Positions 35,540-45,461 of a DNA stretch of 64,000 nucleotides are shown one piece after another. The stretch is taken from the NCBI GenBank assembly GCA_022414725.1, contig CM039462.1, positions 102,108,159 to 102,172,158 on the forward strand. Direction: 5' to 3'. The notes under the pieces are model-generated. The model was not told the origin of the DNA. It did not search any database and saw only the letters and a program-made list of their open reading frames with translations. The DNA is from Microglena sp. YARC. Lineage: Eukaryota > Chlorophyta > Chlorophyceae > Chlamydomonadales > Chlamydomonadaceae. Position 1 is the first letter of the stretch. Every line of letters begins with the position of its first letter. A program made the translations under genes and the position numbers.

Positions 35540-35834
35540 TGTGGTATATGAATACCTTGTAACACGGAGTGTCTTGTAACTGGAAGCCTAAGAAATGATC
35601 TCAGGAGTTTAGACGGCCCTAAGAGTCAGAAGCACGGCTTAAGACTCCCTTCCCGCTTCCAGCGCGTCTAGACCCTAATGGAACCCTCGTTTTAGGTATT
35701 CCCGAGTAGCTGATCAGACACTGATCAGTAGGTCAATTCGCTCGGTTTCAACTGCCTACAGAAGTCGTTCGTCATCTGTCGGAAAGTCGTCACCACCGCG
35801 TGGCAACTCAGTGGGAGGATCGTTATCCACCACA
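35540..35834 (-). repeat. 5' LTR (295 bp)
   Basis: Direct repeat of 29,506-29,800 with a single A/C difference at 35,751, followed by the second GGCCA target copy. Confidence 0.95.
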
Positions 35835-35856
35835 GGCCAGGTCATCTCAAAATGGA

Positions 35857-36051
35857 TCAACGTGTCAAATGCGCAGCGCAACATTTGCTGATGCTGTCGT
35901 GTTGCAGCTGTTGCAGCCGATGCACCTCAAATTGGCGTAGTTCTTCCTGCTGGCGCGGGTCCAGATCTAGAACACGCATCTGCGCCTGCCCCTCAGGAAG
36001 ATCAGTCGAAAAGTGCGTGGCAGGGACGGTGCCCTGCTGCTGCGAATCCAT
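35857..36051 (-). CDS. 64-codon ORF inside the older TIR element
   Basis: ATG at 36,051 starts MDSQQQGTVPATHF and continues through a Gln/Glu-rich helical stretch (DPRQQEELRQFEVHRLQQLQ) to TGA at 35,857, 18 bp before the retrotransposon target site. It could be a residue of the TIR element's own coding capacity. No family is recognised. Confidence 0.3.
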   Translation of the reverse strand: MDSQQQGTVPATHFSTDLPEGQAQMRVLDLDPRQQEELRQFEVHRLQQLQHDSISKCCAAHLTR

Positions 36052-36361
36052 CTTGGTGAAACCGTGCGATCAATGATGAGTGTCCGAAAAAGAAAGAAAG
36101 GATGCGGCACTCCAATGCAGCATGATTTTTAAAAGGCGCGCGCCAATTTCGTGACGTCACCAGATCTAATGCAACAACCGAATTTAACCGCCCCTTAACT
36201 TTCTTCAACGGCGGGGGGGGGTGCGCCGTTGCACTAACCGGGGCAGTTGGTCTTTAACCGGACCTCAACTTTTTGTGTTTCCGACCAAACACCGGTTAGC
36301 ACCGAAAATAACGAATTTAACCGCCGCTTAACCGGACCCCCAACTGGTTGGAAACAAGCTG

Positions 36362-37087
36362 TTTTACTAGGCAGTTAACTTTCGAGGGCTAATTACAGCT
36401 CCCTGAAGTCCAGGTCAGCATTTAACGACTTGTAATGTCGTTTGCCCGCGTTTAATCGCTTTTAACCAGCTTTTAACCGGAATTATTACGCAGTGTACGG
36501 TATGTAAAACCTACCCGTTCACGCTCGATGGTTGGCGCAGTGCCAGAGCTGGCAGGCAATGCCAGCGCGACACAGCGCGCACAGAAGAATATCTAAGTCC
36601 CTCCCTGGTCCCTCCCTTCATCTCCCCCAACTCTTAATTATGTAATTGTAAGAGGTCGGTCAGACGAGACATGTTCAGGTCTGGGTTACGGGTTAACTTT
36701 GGCGTTTCCGTCGTACATCCAAACCTTTTTTCGTTCACACGAGACAAACTTGACGCATTTTTATCAAATTCGGTAACCAAATGCTAACCAAACCCAAATC
36801 AACCCCCCCCCCCCCCCCCAGGTACACCTGCAACGCAACTGACCCTTCATTCTAGTCAATGGACCCTCCCCACGTTGCGTCCTGCGAAACTGCGCGGGGC
36901 TGCATGCTAACGCGCTGCCTTTTTGAGCCTCACTGCGCGTTTCACGCAGTTTTTCAACCCCCTGTGGTCGCAGCGCACAGTTTTTGCGTCTTGTGCACTA
37001 CGAAGCGCTGGCCAATTTGACGTTTGTGCGCATTAAGCGCTGACCAATTTGACAAAATGTAGTAGCCTACACTAGACTTCAGAGGAA
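36362..37087. other. No gene; poly-C and a diverged MITE-related copy
   Basis: Holds a 16-17-C run near 36,805 and unique DNA. A block at about 36,895-37,065 (GCGCTGCCTTTTTGAGCC, GCGCGTTTCACGCAGTTTTT, CAACCCCCTGTGG) is also in the 184-bp MITE at 41,049-41,232. Its ends here are too diverged to define. Confidence 0.6.
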
Positions 37088-37283
37088 TGAGAACGCCTGG
37101 TGGAGCGTGATATTAAGGGAGCCCCCGGCGGTCGGTACAGAACGGTTTGCTACCGGTACTTTACCTGGACAAAGCTACCATGGCTGTTGACAGCGACCGC
37201 AAACACTAAAGCACACCCGTAGGGTTTTGAACCCAGCATCTTCATCGGTTCAACGAGCTCAACCATTCAACCATTCGTCGAAA
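37088..37283 (-). mobile_element. tRNA-derived SINE, diverged copy
   Basis: The plus-strand start GAACGCCTGGTGGAGCGTG is the reverse complement of the family's 3' end. The minus-strand head carries GGGTTCAAAACCC (a B-box) downstream of a TGGTTGAGC-type A-box. It shares GGGAGCC and AGCTACCATGG blocks with the copies at 45.5, 47.6 and 48.9 kb. Confidence 0.7.
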
Positions 37284-37554
37284 CGGGATCACTCCCGATT
37301 ACAGAATTCATTCACAGGGCTGCAGACGGTGTAAGCTTGTGCCCAGGTCACCATGCATCTTCTCCCTGCAATCATTGGAGCATGGGGTCCAGTTCATCTA
37401 TACTTTTTATTTTATGTGTAGCCCTTCCTGCCACGGTTGGGCAAGTCCATCTACTTATTAGGCCTGCCCTTGGACTGTAACATACATGCATGTAAGGACT
37501 AAGGAGACCCACCCTATTGATTGGGTGAAACTCCTCATCAAAACAAATGTCGGA
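37284..37554. other. No feature recognised
   Basis: Unique sequence with short open frames only. Confidence 0.4.
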
Positions 37555-38215
37555 CAAAGGGTTCGTTACATAAAATTAGAAAATAACTGCCGAGACAGGA
37601 CAGCAGCACAGCCTGCCAACCATCAAATGTTATAACAGGAAGCAAGAGGGGTTTTAAGGCACCCCCACAAACCAGAAAACAAACTAGGTCAAGTCAAAAA
37701 AAGGAAACAAACTAGAGGCGAAAGGGGAGCGTAAAGGGGAGGGATGCCGAGGCAGGCAATCCAGAGCACCAAGCCCAACAAACACAAAAGAAGAGGGCTG
37801 AGCCCAAAGAGCTAAAGACTTATTAAGGGCACGCGCTATGAGCACCTTAATATGCAGCGATAATGCCCTTAACAGGGAAAAAGCACACTTCAACCCAGCA
37901 GAACCATCTAGCAGGAAAGGACCTGGGTGCCAAGAAGAGCAACCATAGGCACCCCAACAAGAAAAGGGCGATTCCAGACGAAAAACAGAGAGTACAGAAA
38001 CCAATCCTAGCAAGACTCAGCAAGCAGGCGCACATGACAGGGCAAGAGAATCCACCACATAGGGCAGACCTGTTGGCTATAAGCATCTGAAATATTATGC
38101 TGCCAACACGAAGCCCTGCCCGTACACTAGAAGCAACAAACAAGAGCTCAAACTAGAGAAACGAAACCAACAAAATCAGCACAGCTGGGCTACAGCGAAA
38201 AGAGAGGCGGAAAGG
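37555..38215 (-). mobile_element. 5'-truncated LINE-like retroposon tail, subfamily A
   Basis: On the minus strand the copy ends ...GCAGTTATTTTC...TTATGTAACGAACCC. It shares CAATCCAGAGCACCAAGCCC (plus strand) and TAAGGCACCCCC with the copy at 38,638-38,907. There is no RT motif, so it is only the 3' region of a LINE or related element. Confidence 0.6.
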
Positions 38216-38407
<192 letters not shown>

Positions 38408-38493
38408 GGTTCGTTACATAAACTCAGCAAATCACTGCCGAGACTGGACAGCAGCACAGCCTGCCGACCATCAAATTTTGATAACACGGAAAG
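38408..38493 (-). mobile_element. Short retroposon tail, subfamily A
   Basis: GGTTCGTTACATAAACTCAG then CAAATCACTGCCGAGACTGG and CAGCACAGCCTGCC, cut off after about 86 bp and followed by GAGAGAGAG. Confidence 0.7.
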
Positions 38494-38503
38494 GAGAGAG
38501 AGA

Positions 38504-38622
38504 GGGTTCGTTACATAAACTCAGCAAATCACTGCCGAGACTGGACAGCAGCACAGCTTGCCAACCATCAAATGTTATAACACTTAAGCACGAGGGTTTT
38601 TAAGGCACCCCCTCAAACCAAA
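38504..38622 (-). mobile_element. Short retroposon tail, subfamily A
   Basis: The same 3' end as the neighbouring copy, extending to AGGCACCCCCTCAAACC before another GAGAGAGAG stretch. Confidence 0.7.
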
Positions 38623-38637
38623 GGAGAGAGAGAGAGA

Positions 38638-38907
38638 TGGTTCGTTACATAAACTCAGCAAATCACTGCCGAGACTGGACATACAGCAGCACAGCCTGCC
38701 GACCATCAAATTTTATAACATGGAAGCACGAGGGTTTTTAAGGCACCCCTCAAACCTAAAAACAAACGAGGTCAAGTCCAAAAAAGGAAACAAACTAGAG
38801 GCGTAAAGAAGAGCGGAAAGGGGAGCGTGAAGGGGAGGGATGCCGAGGCAGGCAATCCAGAGCACCAAGCCCAACAAACACAAGAGAAGAGGGCTGAGCC
38901 CAAAGGA
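38638..38907 (-). mobile_element. Retroposon tail, subfamily A, about 270 bp
   Basis: The same 3' end again, continuing through AAACAAACGAGGTCAAGTCC and GGGATGCCGAGGCAGGCAAT to AGGGCTGAGCCCAAAG, matching 37,555-37,800. Confidence 0.7.
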
Positions 38908-38929
38908 GATGAAGGGGCCCTAACCGCGG

Positions 38930-38983
38930 GAGAGGATATTGTTACATACTCAGCAAAAATCAATGCCGAGACTGAACCTAACC
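38930..38983 (-). mobile_element. Fragment of retroposon tail, subfamily B
   Basis: GATATTGTTACATACTCAGC then AAAAATCAATGCCGAGACTG; it breaks off after about 54 bp. Confidence 0.6.
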
Positions 38984-39015
38984 GCACTAAAAAAAGATTA
39001 CAAGGGGCTAAACTA

Positions 39016-40078
39016 GAGAGAGGATATTGTTACATACTCAGCAAAAATCAATGCCGAGACTGAACAGCGCCAGGGCAGCTGGACAGTTTTATAACAGTGA
39101 GGGTTTGGGCAACATAACCCTTAGAACCTGGTCCAGGAGGTAATCTCCAAAAAAGCGTAGGAAAGAGAAAATTAAAAGGCTTGACAACAAGCAAATCGAA
39201 CTACGAAGGCAAACACGGAGAAACTAGCGAATTAAGTGTATATTGTAGGAGGGCTGAGAGTTGCCGGGGCCTAAAAAGCGAGATTCTACAAGAAGACGTA
39301 AAGGACAAAAGGCACAGAAAATTCACCAAACAAACAAGGAGAGAGGCAAAGAGCTCTAAGAAGGCGGCCTTAACACTCCCTATCTAAAGGCTAACACAAG
39401 ACCAAGCCGTCAGCCAAAACGCCACAAGGAAAATCACAGTTAAGAAAGGACACTTAACAACCTAAGCAGAACTAATAACACGACAAAAAGCGTGTGGAAA
39501 AGCGAAAGACCAAGACCAGCGGGGAAAAGCTAAGAGAGTCCATAGCCTATCTGTCAAGAAACCTTGAAGCTAAAGGACGGAGAGAGGGCACAGGAGAGCA
39601 ATCAAACAGGTCAAGAGTCAAACGGAGACTCGAGAAGTGAAAACAGAAAGCTACCCCATCACCTAACACCGCCACAAACAAGACGGTTGCTACAAAGGGA
39701 CACGAACAAATCCAAGCTAGTCATCCAGGCTGTCAGGGAGGATCAGGGGAAGAAGCTCATTCTGGGAGAGAAGTAAATGGTTAGGGGAATGGTCCTGGGC
39801 CATCGGAGGATCCGCCACTGACATATGTGGAGGGTTGGGAACATCCCATGTTAACACGGGAACCACCATGGCTGATGAAGGGGTGATCATCTCCCACCGT
39901 GTCCTCCCACTCATGATGGGGCTCTTCTGTAGCGACAAAATCAGCAATGCGAGCCCAGAAATCAGCCACATCAAGTGCTCCAGCCCGCTCCGAGAGGGGG
40001 CGAACAGCTGGCACCTGAGGAGGTGGAAGGCCCCACAAGTCATACAGAGTGGCCTGGCGAGGTCCGGAAGTGGCTAAA
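39016..40078 (-). mobile_element. Retroposon copy, subfamily B, about 1.06 kb with an ORF remnant
   Basis: The 3' end (minus strand) is ...TGAGTATGTAACAATATCC, related to subfamily A (shared ACTCAGCAAA and TGCCGAGACTG blocks). The 5' part is open on the minus strand for about 100 codons (40,077 to 39,778): SGPRQATLYDLWGLPPPQVP, VADFWARIADFVATEEPHHE. It could be the C-terminus of the element's ORF. I cannot match it to a known LINE domain. Its 5' end abuts the tail of the next copy. Confidence 0.55.
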
Positions 40079-40083
40079 CTAGA

Positions 40084-40300
40084 GAGAGGATATAGTTACA
40101 TACTCAGCAAAAATCAATGCCGAGACTGAACAGCGCCGAGGCAGCTGGACAGTTTTATAACAGTGAGGGTTTGGGCAACATACCCCTCAGAACCTGGTCT
40201 AGGAGGTGACCTCCAAAAAAGCGTACGAAAGAGCAAATAAAAGGCTTGACAACAAGCAATGCGAACTACAAAGGCATAGAGAAACTAGCGAATTAAGATT
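40084..40300 (-). mobile_element. 5'-truncated retroposon tail, subfamily B
   Basis: Repeats 39,016-39,230 at roughly 90% identity (GATATAGTTACATACTCAGC, CAGTTTTATAACAGTGAGGG, CTCCAAAAAAGCGTA) and stops near 40,300. Confidence 0.65.
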
Positions 40301-40392
40301 ATATTGCTAAGCTAAACCACCTAACCGCCGTCGAAGACACTGCGACGGGGGCTGGAGATAGTTTATTGTTTAGAACTCGCGCTGACGTCATC

Positions 40393-40477
40393 GACGACGT
40401 GGCCGAGCGGTCTAAGGCGCTGGTTTTAGGCACGAGTTCCGAAAAGAGCGTGTGTGTTCAATTCCCATTAGTCGTCA
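40393..40477 (+). tRNA. tRNA-Leu(UAG)-like sequence, probably a pseudogene
   Basis: GACGAC at the 5' end pairs with GTCGTC at the 3' end, followed by A. TGGCCGAGCGGTCTAAGG is a canonical leucine/serine-type D-arm with A-box. The loop TTTAGGC places anticodon TAG. The variable arm is long, as in class II tRNAs. GTTCAATTCC stands for the T-loop/B-box. One mismatch in the anticodon stem, one in the T stem, and extra TG bases beside the T arm suggest a decayed copy. Confidence 0.6.
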
Positions 40478-41038
40478 GCGCAGCGTTGCGAGCTGTCATC
40501 ATTTTGCAATTCTCTTGGAGGGGGGAAATGCGGCAGAAATTATTGGCACGCACGTTGCCGGTAAGTGACATGTTGCCGACAGGGTTGTTCAGGAAGGACC
40601 CCATAACCTACCAGCAACCGAACCGCGACCATACGGTATCCAGATTTTTTTAAATGAAAAGGGCTCTTTGTGTTAGAGAGAACACTGGAGAGAAGTTTAC
40701 CTACTTGGTCCTTAATGAACTCAACATACCACCTACATGGGTTCAATTATCGAGACAATGTTTGGCTTTTGCAGGCTTTTAGAATAAAAAACATTGACCG
40801 AAAGGACGATGATTATGTGAAAAAGCCTTGCTAGAGAATGTTACGATGGCAAACAGAGATAGCAACGAGACATGTTGGTCTCGTGGATTACAAGGATGCT
40901 TTCAAAGATGAGGTGTTAAAAACTTATAAATCACGTCCCTGATAATCTTCAGGACAATCAGACGTCACTGAGCAAGATTGAATCAGGTAAATTTGATATC
41001 GGCATCTTTGAAGATCCATTGACTGGCAATCTCCAAGT
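40478..41038 (+). pseudogene. Decayed coding remnant of unknown origin
   Basis: Short plus-strand stretches look like protein (RIKNIDRKDDDYVKK; LVDYKDAFKDEVLKTYKS; NLQDNQTSLSKIESGKFDIG), but they lie in different frames with stops. The last one continues to the MITE insertion site. It may be an old transposon or gene fragment. Confidence 0.3.
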
Positions 41039-41048
41039 GCAGTGAACC

Positions 41049-41232
41049 AGGGTACTTCAAAGCGCGCGTGTTTGCGCGCTGCCTTTTTGAGCCCCACTGC
41101 GCGTTTCACGCAGTTTTTTACAACCCCCTGTGGGCGCAGCAAGCAATTTTTGCGCTTTTTGCACTATCAAGCACAATTTTGTTTTTTCAAGTGCGCTTAA
41201 GCGCTGGCCAATTTGGTCAATGGTAGTACCCT
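41049..41232. mobile_element. 184-bp MITE with a 10-bp target-site duplication
   Basis: Termini AGGGTACT and AGTACCCT are perfect 8-bp inverted repeats. They are flanked by GCAGTGAACC at 41,039-41,048 and 41,233-41,242. The interior has palindromic GCGCGC and GCGCTTAAGCGC motifs. A 9-11-bp duplication suggests a Mutator-like transposase acting in trans, which is inference from the length only. Confidence 0.8.
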
Positions 41233-41242
41233 GCAGTGAACC

Positions 41243-41884
41243 CTAGGAAACTTGATGATAACCGAGGAGTCCACTTGGTGAACATGTAACAAGGAAATGC
41301 TACAATAACTTGCAAGCAAAAAGACGATTTGCCAACTAGATTTCAGGTTTGAACTTGAGTCAGTCAAAGCCATAAACCCCTTTGCCAAGATAGTCTTGCA
41401 ATTCTTTTCTGAGACCCACTTTTAGGGGGGGAAATGACATTTTCAAATACTTAATCTTGCCAATACTTAAGGCACGTACGGTATTTGGTTCGTGTAGGAC
41501 GTCCCCCCCTCCCCCATGTGTAATGCCGATCGACCCCCCCACAAATCGTATTGCCGCTTCAGTTCGTGAAAAAGCACGTACTCATCCTTTACCCCCCCCC
41601 CCCCCCCCCTCCCCCTATAGGTGGTTCGCCACAGTGAAAGCAACCCCTCAACCTCACGCTTCGTAACACGGTGTACTACTTATTTATTTATCCAACCGCT
41701 GCGTCTTGCATCAGCGAGCAGCCAAATTCCTGGCTGAAGCTATGTAACAAAGTTCTTGCGCCGCAGACACAGATTTTGAAACAGGCTGTGGCAGAACAGA
41801 ACAACCCCGGCAGAACATAACACAACCGGCTGTGCAGAACAACCCTGGCCGAGGTACACAATGAGTACTACACAAACTCCTGTA
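41243..41884. other. No supported gene
   Basis: Unique DNA with C-rich tracts (41,505-41,515; 41,591-41,610) and, at about 41,622-41,690, a weak copy of the GTTSGCCMCAGTGAAAGCAA dispersed repeat seen at 46.96 and 49.4 kb. Confidence 0.5.
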
Positions 41885-42352
41885 ATTGTGTAAATTATTC
41901 TCTAATCGCTCGTGTACCGGCCATGTCAGGGCTGGCCTAACTTATCTGGCTCATGTACCGCCCATGTGTGTACTGGCCACGTCAGGGCAAGCTTAATGTA
42001 CTTGGCTCGTGTACCGCCCATGTGTGTACCGACCATGTCAGGGCTGGCCCAACGTATTTGGCTCATGTACCGCCCATGTGTGTACTGGCCATGTCAGGGC
42101 AAGCTTCATGTACTTGGCTTGTGTACCGCCCATGTGTGTACCGCCCATGTCAAGGCTGGCCCAACGTATTTGGCTCGTGTACCGCCCATGTGTGTACTGG
42201 CCATGTCAGGGCAAGCTTCATGTACTTGGCTTGTGTACCGCCCATGTGTGTACCGCCCATGTCAAGGCTGGCCTAACGTATTTGGCTCGTGTACCGCCCA
42301 TGTGTGTACCAGCTATGTCAGGGCTGGCTTCACCTATCTGGCCCAAACCCTG
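41885..42352 (+). repeat. 56-bp minisatellite, about 8 copies
   Basis: CGTGTACCGCCCATGTGTGT(A) with GCCATGTCAGGGC and (T/C)TTGGCT blocks recurs every 56 bp. All plus frames are open because the unit lacks stops. It is not coding. Confidence 0.95.
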
Positions 42353-42361
42353 CACTGTGAA

Positions 42362-42362
<1 letters not shown>

Positions 42363-42395
<33 letters not shown>
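42363..42395 (+). repeat. Poly-C tract, 33 C
   Basis: Uninterrupted C followed by (CA)n. Length is likely uncertain in any assembly. Confidence 0.9.
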
Positions 42396-42409
<14 letters not shown>

Positions 42410-42454
42410 GTGGTCACGCACACACAACGAGTTGTCAGCAGCCTGCAGGTAGCC

Positions 42455-42655
42455 ACTGTTTCTTTTTGGGGGCTATGAGTAGCAGCTTCTAGGCAGCTCC
42501 CTTCCCCTTTCCTTGAGCCAAACCTGAAGCTAGCTAGTGCGACTTCAAGCTGGCATGACAAGTATTCAAATGCAGCAGAAAGCTTTGGCTAGACCCAGTG
42601 GCTGGTTGATGGAGCTGATAGGAAGCTGCCATGAGTAGCCCCAAAAAGAAACAGT
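42455..42655. mobile_element. 201-bp element with long terminal inverted repeats
   Basis: ACTGTTTCTTTTTGGGGGCT at the left matches the reverse complement of AGCCCCAAAAAGAAACAGT at the right; a further GCAGCTTC block extends the arms to about 35 bp with gaps. No clear target duplication is seen. AGCAGCTTCTAGGCAGCTCC also occurs in inverted orientation near 55,618. Confidence 0.6.
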
Positions 42656-42662
42656 GGAAGGC

Positions 42663-43215
42663 CTCTCTTGAAGAGGCCAACAGTGTCAAGCTCTCCCAAA
42701 TTTCTGCAAGGGGATAGAGATTGGAATTATAGTTCTGCAAGGGGATAGAGATTAGATTAGAAGTACTTTTTTTAAAGTAAATGGTTAGGAGGGGGTTGGG
42801 GGGTGGGTTGGGTTGGGTAGCAGTTTAGCTCTGTCTTGAAGATGTCAAGAGTGTCAAGCTCTCCCAAATTGAAGGGGATTATATTATAATTATTTATTTA
42901 AAGTAAACGTATGGTTAGGAGGGGGTTGGGTGGTTTAGGAGGGGGTTGGGGGTTGGGGGGGGGTAGCAGTTTAGCTCTGTCCTGAAGAGGCGAAGAGTGT
43001 CAAAATCTCCCAAATTTCCGCAAGGGAATAGAGATTGGAATTATAAATTCTGCAAGGATAGAGATTCGATTTATAAGTAGTTTTTTCGAAGTAAACATGG
43101 TTAAGAGGGGGTTGGGTTGGGTTGGGGGGGGTAGCAGTTTAGCACTGTCTTGAAGATGCCAAGAGTGTGAAGCTCTCCCAAATTTCTGCAAGGGGATAGA
43201 GATTATAAGCAGTTT
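42663..43215 (+). repeat. About 155-bp higher-order tandem repeat, 4 imperfect copies
   Basis: Blocks GTGTCAAGCTCTCCCAAATT, GCAAGGGGATAGAGATT and GGTTAGGAGGGGGTTGGG recur in the same order. Confidence 0.8.
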
Positions 43216-44190
43216 TTTGAAGTTAACATATGGTTAGGAGGGGGTAGGGGGTAGGGGTAGGGGGTAGGGGGGCGGGGTGGGGTGGGTTTTTTTTTTTTTT
43301 TTTGTAAGTTAACATATGGTTAGGAGGGGGTAGGGGGTAGGGGTGGGGGTAGGGGGCGGGGCGGGTGGGTTTTTTTTTTTTTTTTTTTTGTTTGTAAGTT
43401 AACATATTGTTAGGAGGGGTAGAGGGGTGGGGGCGGGGGTGGGGGCGGGGTGGGGTGGGGTGGGGTGGGGTTTTTTGTAAGTTAACATATGGTTGGGAGG
43501 GGGTAGGGGGTAGGGGCGGGGGTGGGGTGGGGTGGGGTGGGGTGGTTGTTTTTGGAAGTTAACTTATGGTTAGGAGGGGTAGGGGGTAGGGGTAGGGGGT
43601 AGGGGGGTGGGGTGGGGTGGGGTGTTTATTTTTTGTAAGTTAACATATGGTTAGGAGGGGGTAGGGGGGGGGGTGGGGTGGGGTGGTTTTTTTGTTTGTT
43701 TGTAAGTTAACACATGGTTAGGAGGGGGTAGGGGGTAGGGGTAGGGGGCGGGGGTGGGGTGGGGTGGGGCGGGGTGGGGTGGGGTGGTTTTTCTTTGTAA
43801 GTTACGTTAAGTTAACATATGGTTAGGAGGTTTTTTCTTTGTAAGTTACGTTAAGTTACGTTAAGTTTACATATGGTTAGGAGGGGGTAGGGGTAGGGGG
43901 TAGGGGGCGGGGGTGGGGTGGGGTGGGGTGGGGTGGGGTGGTTTTGTTTTGTAAGTTAACATATGATTAGGAGGGGGTAGGGGGTAGGGGTAGGGGGTAG
44001 AGGGCGGGGGTGGGGTGGGGTGGGGTGGGGTGGTTTTGTAAGTTAACATATGATTAGGAGGGGGTAGGGGGTAGGGGTAGGGGGTAGAGGGCGGGGGGTG
44101 GGGTGGGGTGGGTGGTTTTTTTGTAAGTTAACATATGATTAGGAGGGGGTAGGGGTAGGGCGGGGGTGGGGTGGGGTGGGGTGGGGGAGT
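43216..44190 (+). repeat. G-rich minisatellite with a GTAAGTTAACATATGG core, about 12 copies
   Basis: Each unit runs poly-T, GTAAGTTAACATATGGTTAG, then GGAGGGGGTAGGGG and GGGGTGGGGTGGGG. Unit lengths are 65-130 bp through variable G-rich tails. Many G4-forming runs lie on the plus strand. Confidence 0.9.
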
Positions 44191-44960
44191 TAAGCAATAC
44201 TAGCGCTTACAAAAATCCTGTATTTATAGCGCTAGTTAGAGGTGAAGAGAAAATAAATAACAAGTCGTCGTACGTAGCCCTGCATAGCCCAACGAATAAA
44301 CAGTGGTCTAGAGTTTGGACAGACCCATTCTGGATATTTGCCATATTCTGTTATGTACTTATGTACTTATGTACTTATTTCCCAGAAAAGTAACGCGTTG
44401 ATACATATAGTGATCTCTGTTATCTCCTGCAGTTCACTGGTATCCCCTAATAGCCCTAATAGCCCTAATACTGCCTTCACCGCAACTGGACGGTGAACTG
44501 TTTGCTCCTGCATATAGCAATCACTGTTTGCTCCTGCAGTTATGAGCTACTTCATTATGAACTCATCATGAGTTCATGCTGGCCAGGTCATAGACAATTG
44601 CCACTAAAGTTAGTAGGATGCATAACAACACTCTCGTAGGCACATGGCACTTTCCAGGGTTGTTTTGGCTAAGTGTGGCTAAATTAGTTGCACACTATTA
44701 GGGCTAATCTAGCTAATAGCCCTATTAGGGCTAATTTGGTCTGCGGCTAGCCTTGAACTCCAAACCCTATTAGTAAAGGAACCAGTGTCTTGACGTAGCA
44801 CCATGGTAGTAGCTTTTGGGGTGCTGAGAATCCTCTTGTACTCCTTGTGCATAGAACCAGCCAAGTCAGAGCTAGAGCCATGTTGATGTTCTGCTTGGCT
44901 TGCTGCCTGGAGAACATGGTAGCTTTTGGGGTGCTCCTAGCAGTCTTTGGGCTATTGGGT
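44191..44960. other. No supported gene; TTAGGGCTAA/AGCCCTAAT motifs
   Basis: Includes CTAATAGCC repeats at about 44,448-44,480 and 44,695-44,740, a GCGCTAGTTA/ACTAGCGCTT inverted pair near 44,200, and otherwise unassigned DNA. Confidence 0.5.
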
Positions 44961-45290
44961 GGTGCTAGGGTGGTGTGTGTATGTGTGTGTGGTGTGTGGT
45001 GGTTGGGTGGTGTTAGGGTGGTGTGTGTATGTGTGTGTGGTGTGTGGTGGTTGGGTGGTGTTAGGGTGGTGTGTGTATGTGTGTGTGGTGTGTGGTGGTT
45101 GGGTGGAGGGTGGTGTTAGGGTGGTATGTGTACGTGTGTGTGGTGGTTGGGTGGAGGGTGGTGTTAGGGTGGTGTGTGTATGTGTGTGTGGTGTGTGTGT
45201 GGTGGTTGGGTGGAGGGTGGTGTTAGGGTGGTGTGTGTATGTGTGTGTGGTGTGTGGTGGTTGGGTGGAGGGTGGTGGCTTGGGTGTTTG
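44961..45290 (+). repeat. GT-rich 55-60-bp minisatellite, about 6 copies
   Basis: GTGTTAGGGTGGTGTGTGTA followed by TGTGTGTGGTGTGTGG and GGTTGGGTGG recurs about every 55-60 bp. Confidence 0.9.
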
Positions 45291-45334
45291 ATAACAGGCG
45301 TAGTACCTGTGTGGCTGTTGGGAGGGTGGTGGAT

Positions 45335-45392
45335 GGTGGGTGGTGGATGGATGGATGGGTGGATGGATGGGTGGATGGATGGATGGGTGAAT
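45335..45392 (+). repeat. (GGAT)n/(GGGT) tetranucleotide tract
   Basis: GGATGGATGGATGGGTGGAT-type units over about 58 bp. Confidence 0.9.
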
Positions 45393-45461
45393 GCATGGAG
45401 GGTGCTACTAGCAGTCTGTTGGGCTATCAAGACGCCCCCATAAGACTCTAATGGAGCACCC

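Larger units (their letters stand above)
29506..35834 (-). mobile_element. Ty3/gypsy chromovirus LTR retrotransposon, 6,329 bp, recent but mutated
   Basis: Two 295-bp LTRs (TGTGG...CCACA) flank gag- and pol-like sequence on the minus strand. The order is gag, protease, reverse transcriptase, RNase H, integrase and chromodomain, which is the order of Ty3/gypsy chromoviruses. The target duplication is GGCCA on both sides (29,501-29,505 and 35,835-35,839). The LTRs differ at one base (29,717 against 35,751), so insertion is recent. Even so, pol carries several frameshifts and a stop after the YLDD box, and gag is broken near its zinc knuckle. This copy cannot make the full polyprotein unless some of the breaks are sequencing errors. 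Confidence 0.95.
29377..36361. mobile_element. Terminal-inverted-repeat element interrupted by the chromovirus
   Basis: CAGCTTGTTTCCAACCAGTT at 29,377 is the reverse complement of AACTGGTTGGAAACAAGCTG ending at 36,361. The match extends to about 35 bp with one mismatch. Removing the retrotransposon and one GGCCA copy leaves an element of about 655 bp. Flanks read ...ACTTT and TTTTACT..., so a TTT direct repeat is possible but not convincing. Both arms hold further copies of TTAACCGGACC-type motifs. The family is not identified; it is probably non-autonomous. Confidence 0.6.

Noticed and set aside
44961..45290. TTAGGGTGGT-type repeats as telomere sequence
   Set aside because: GTTAGGG occurs only within a 55-60-bp GT-rich minisatellite and not in tandem.
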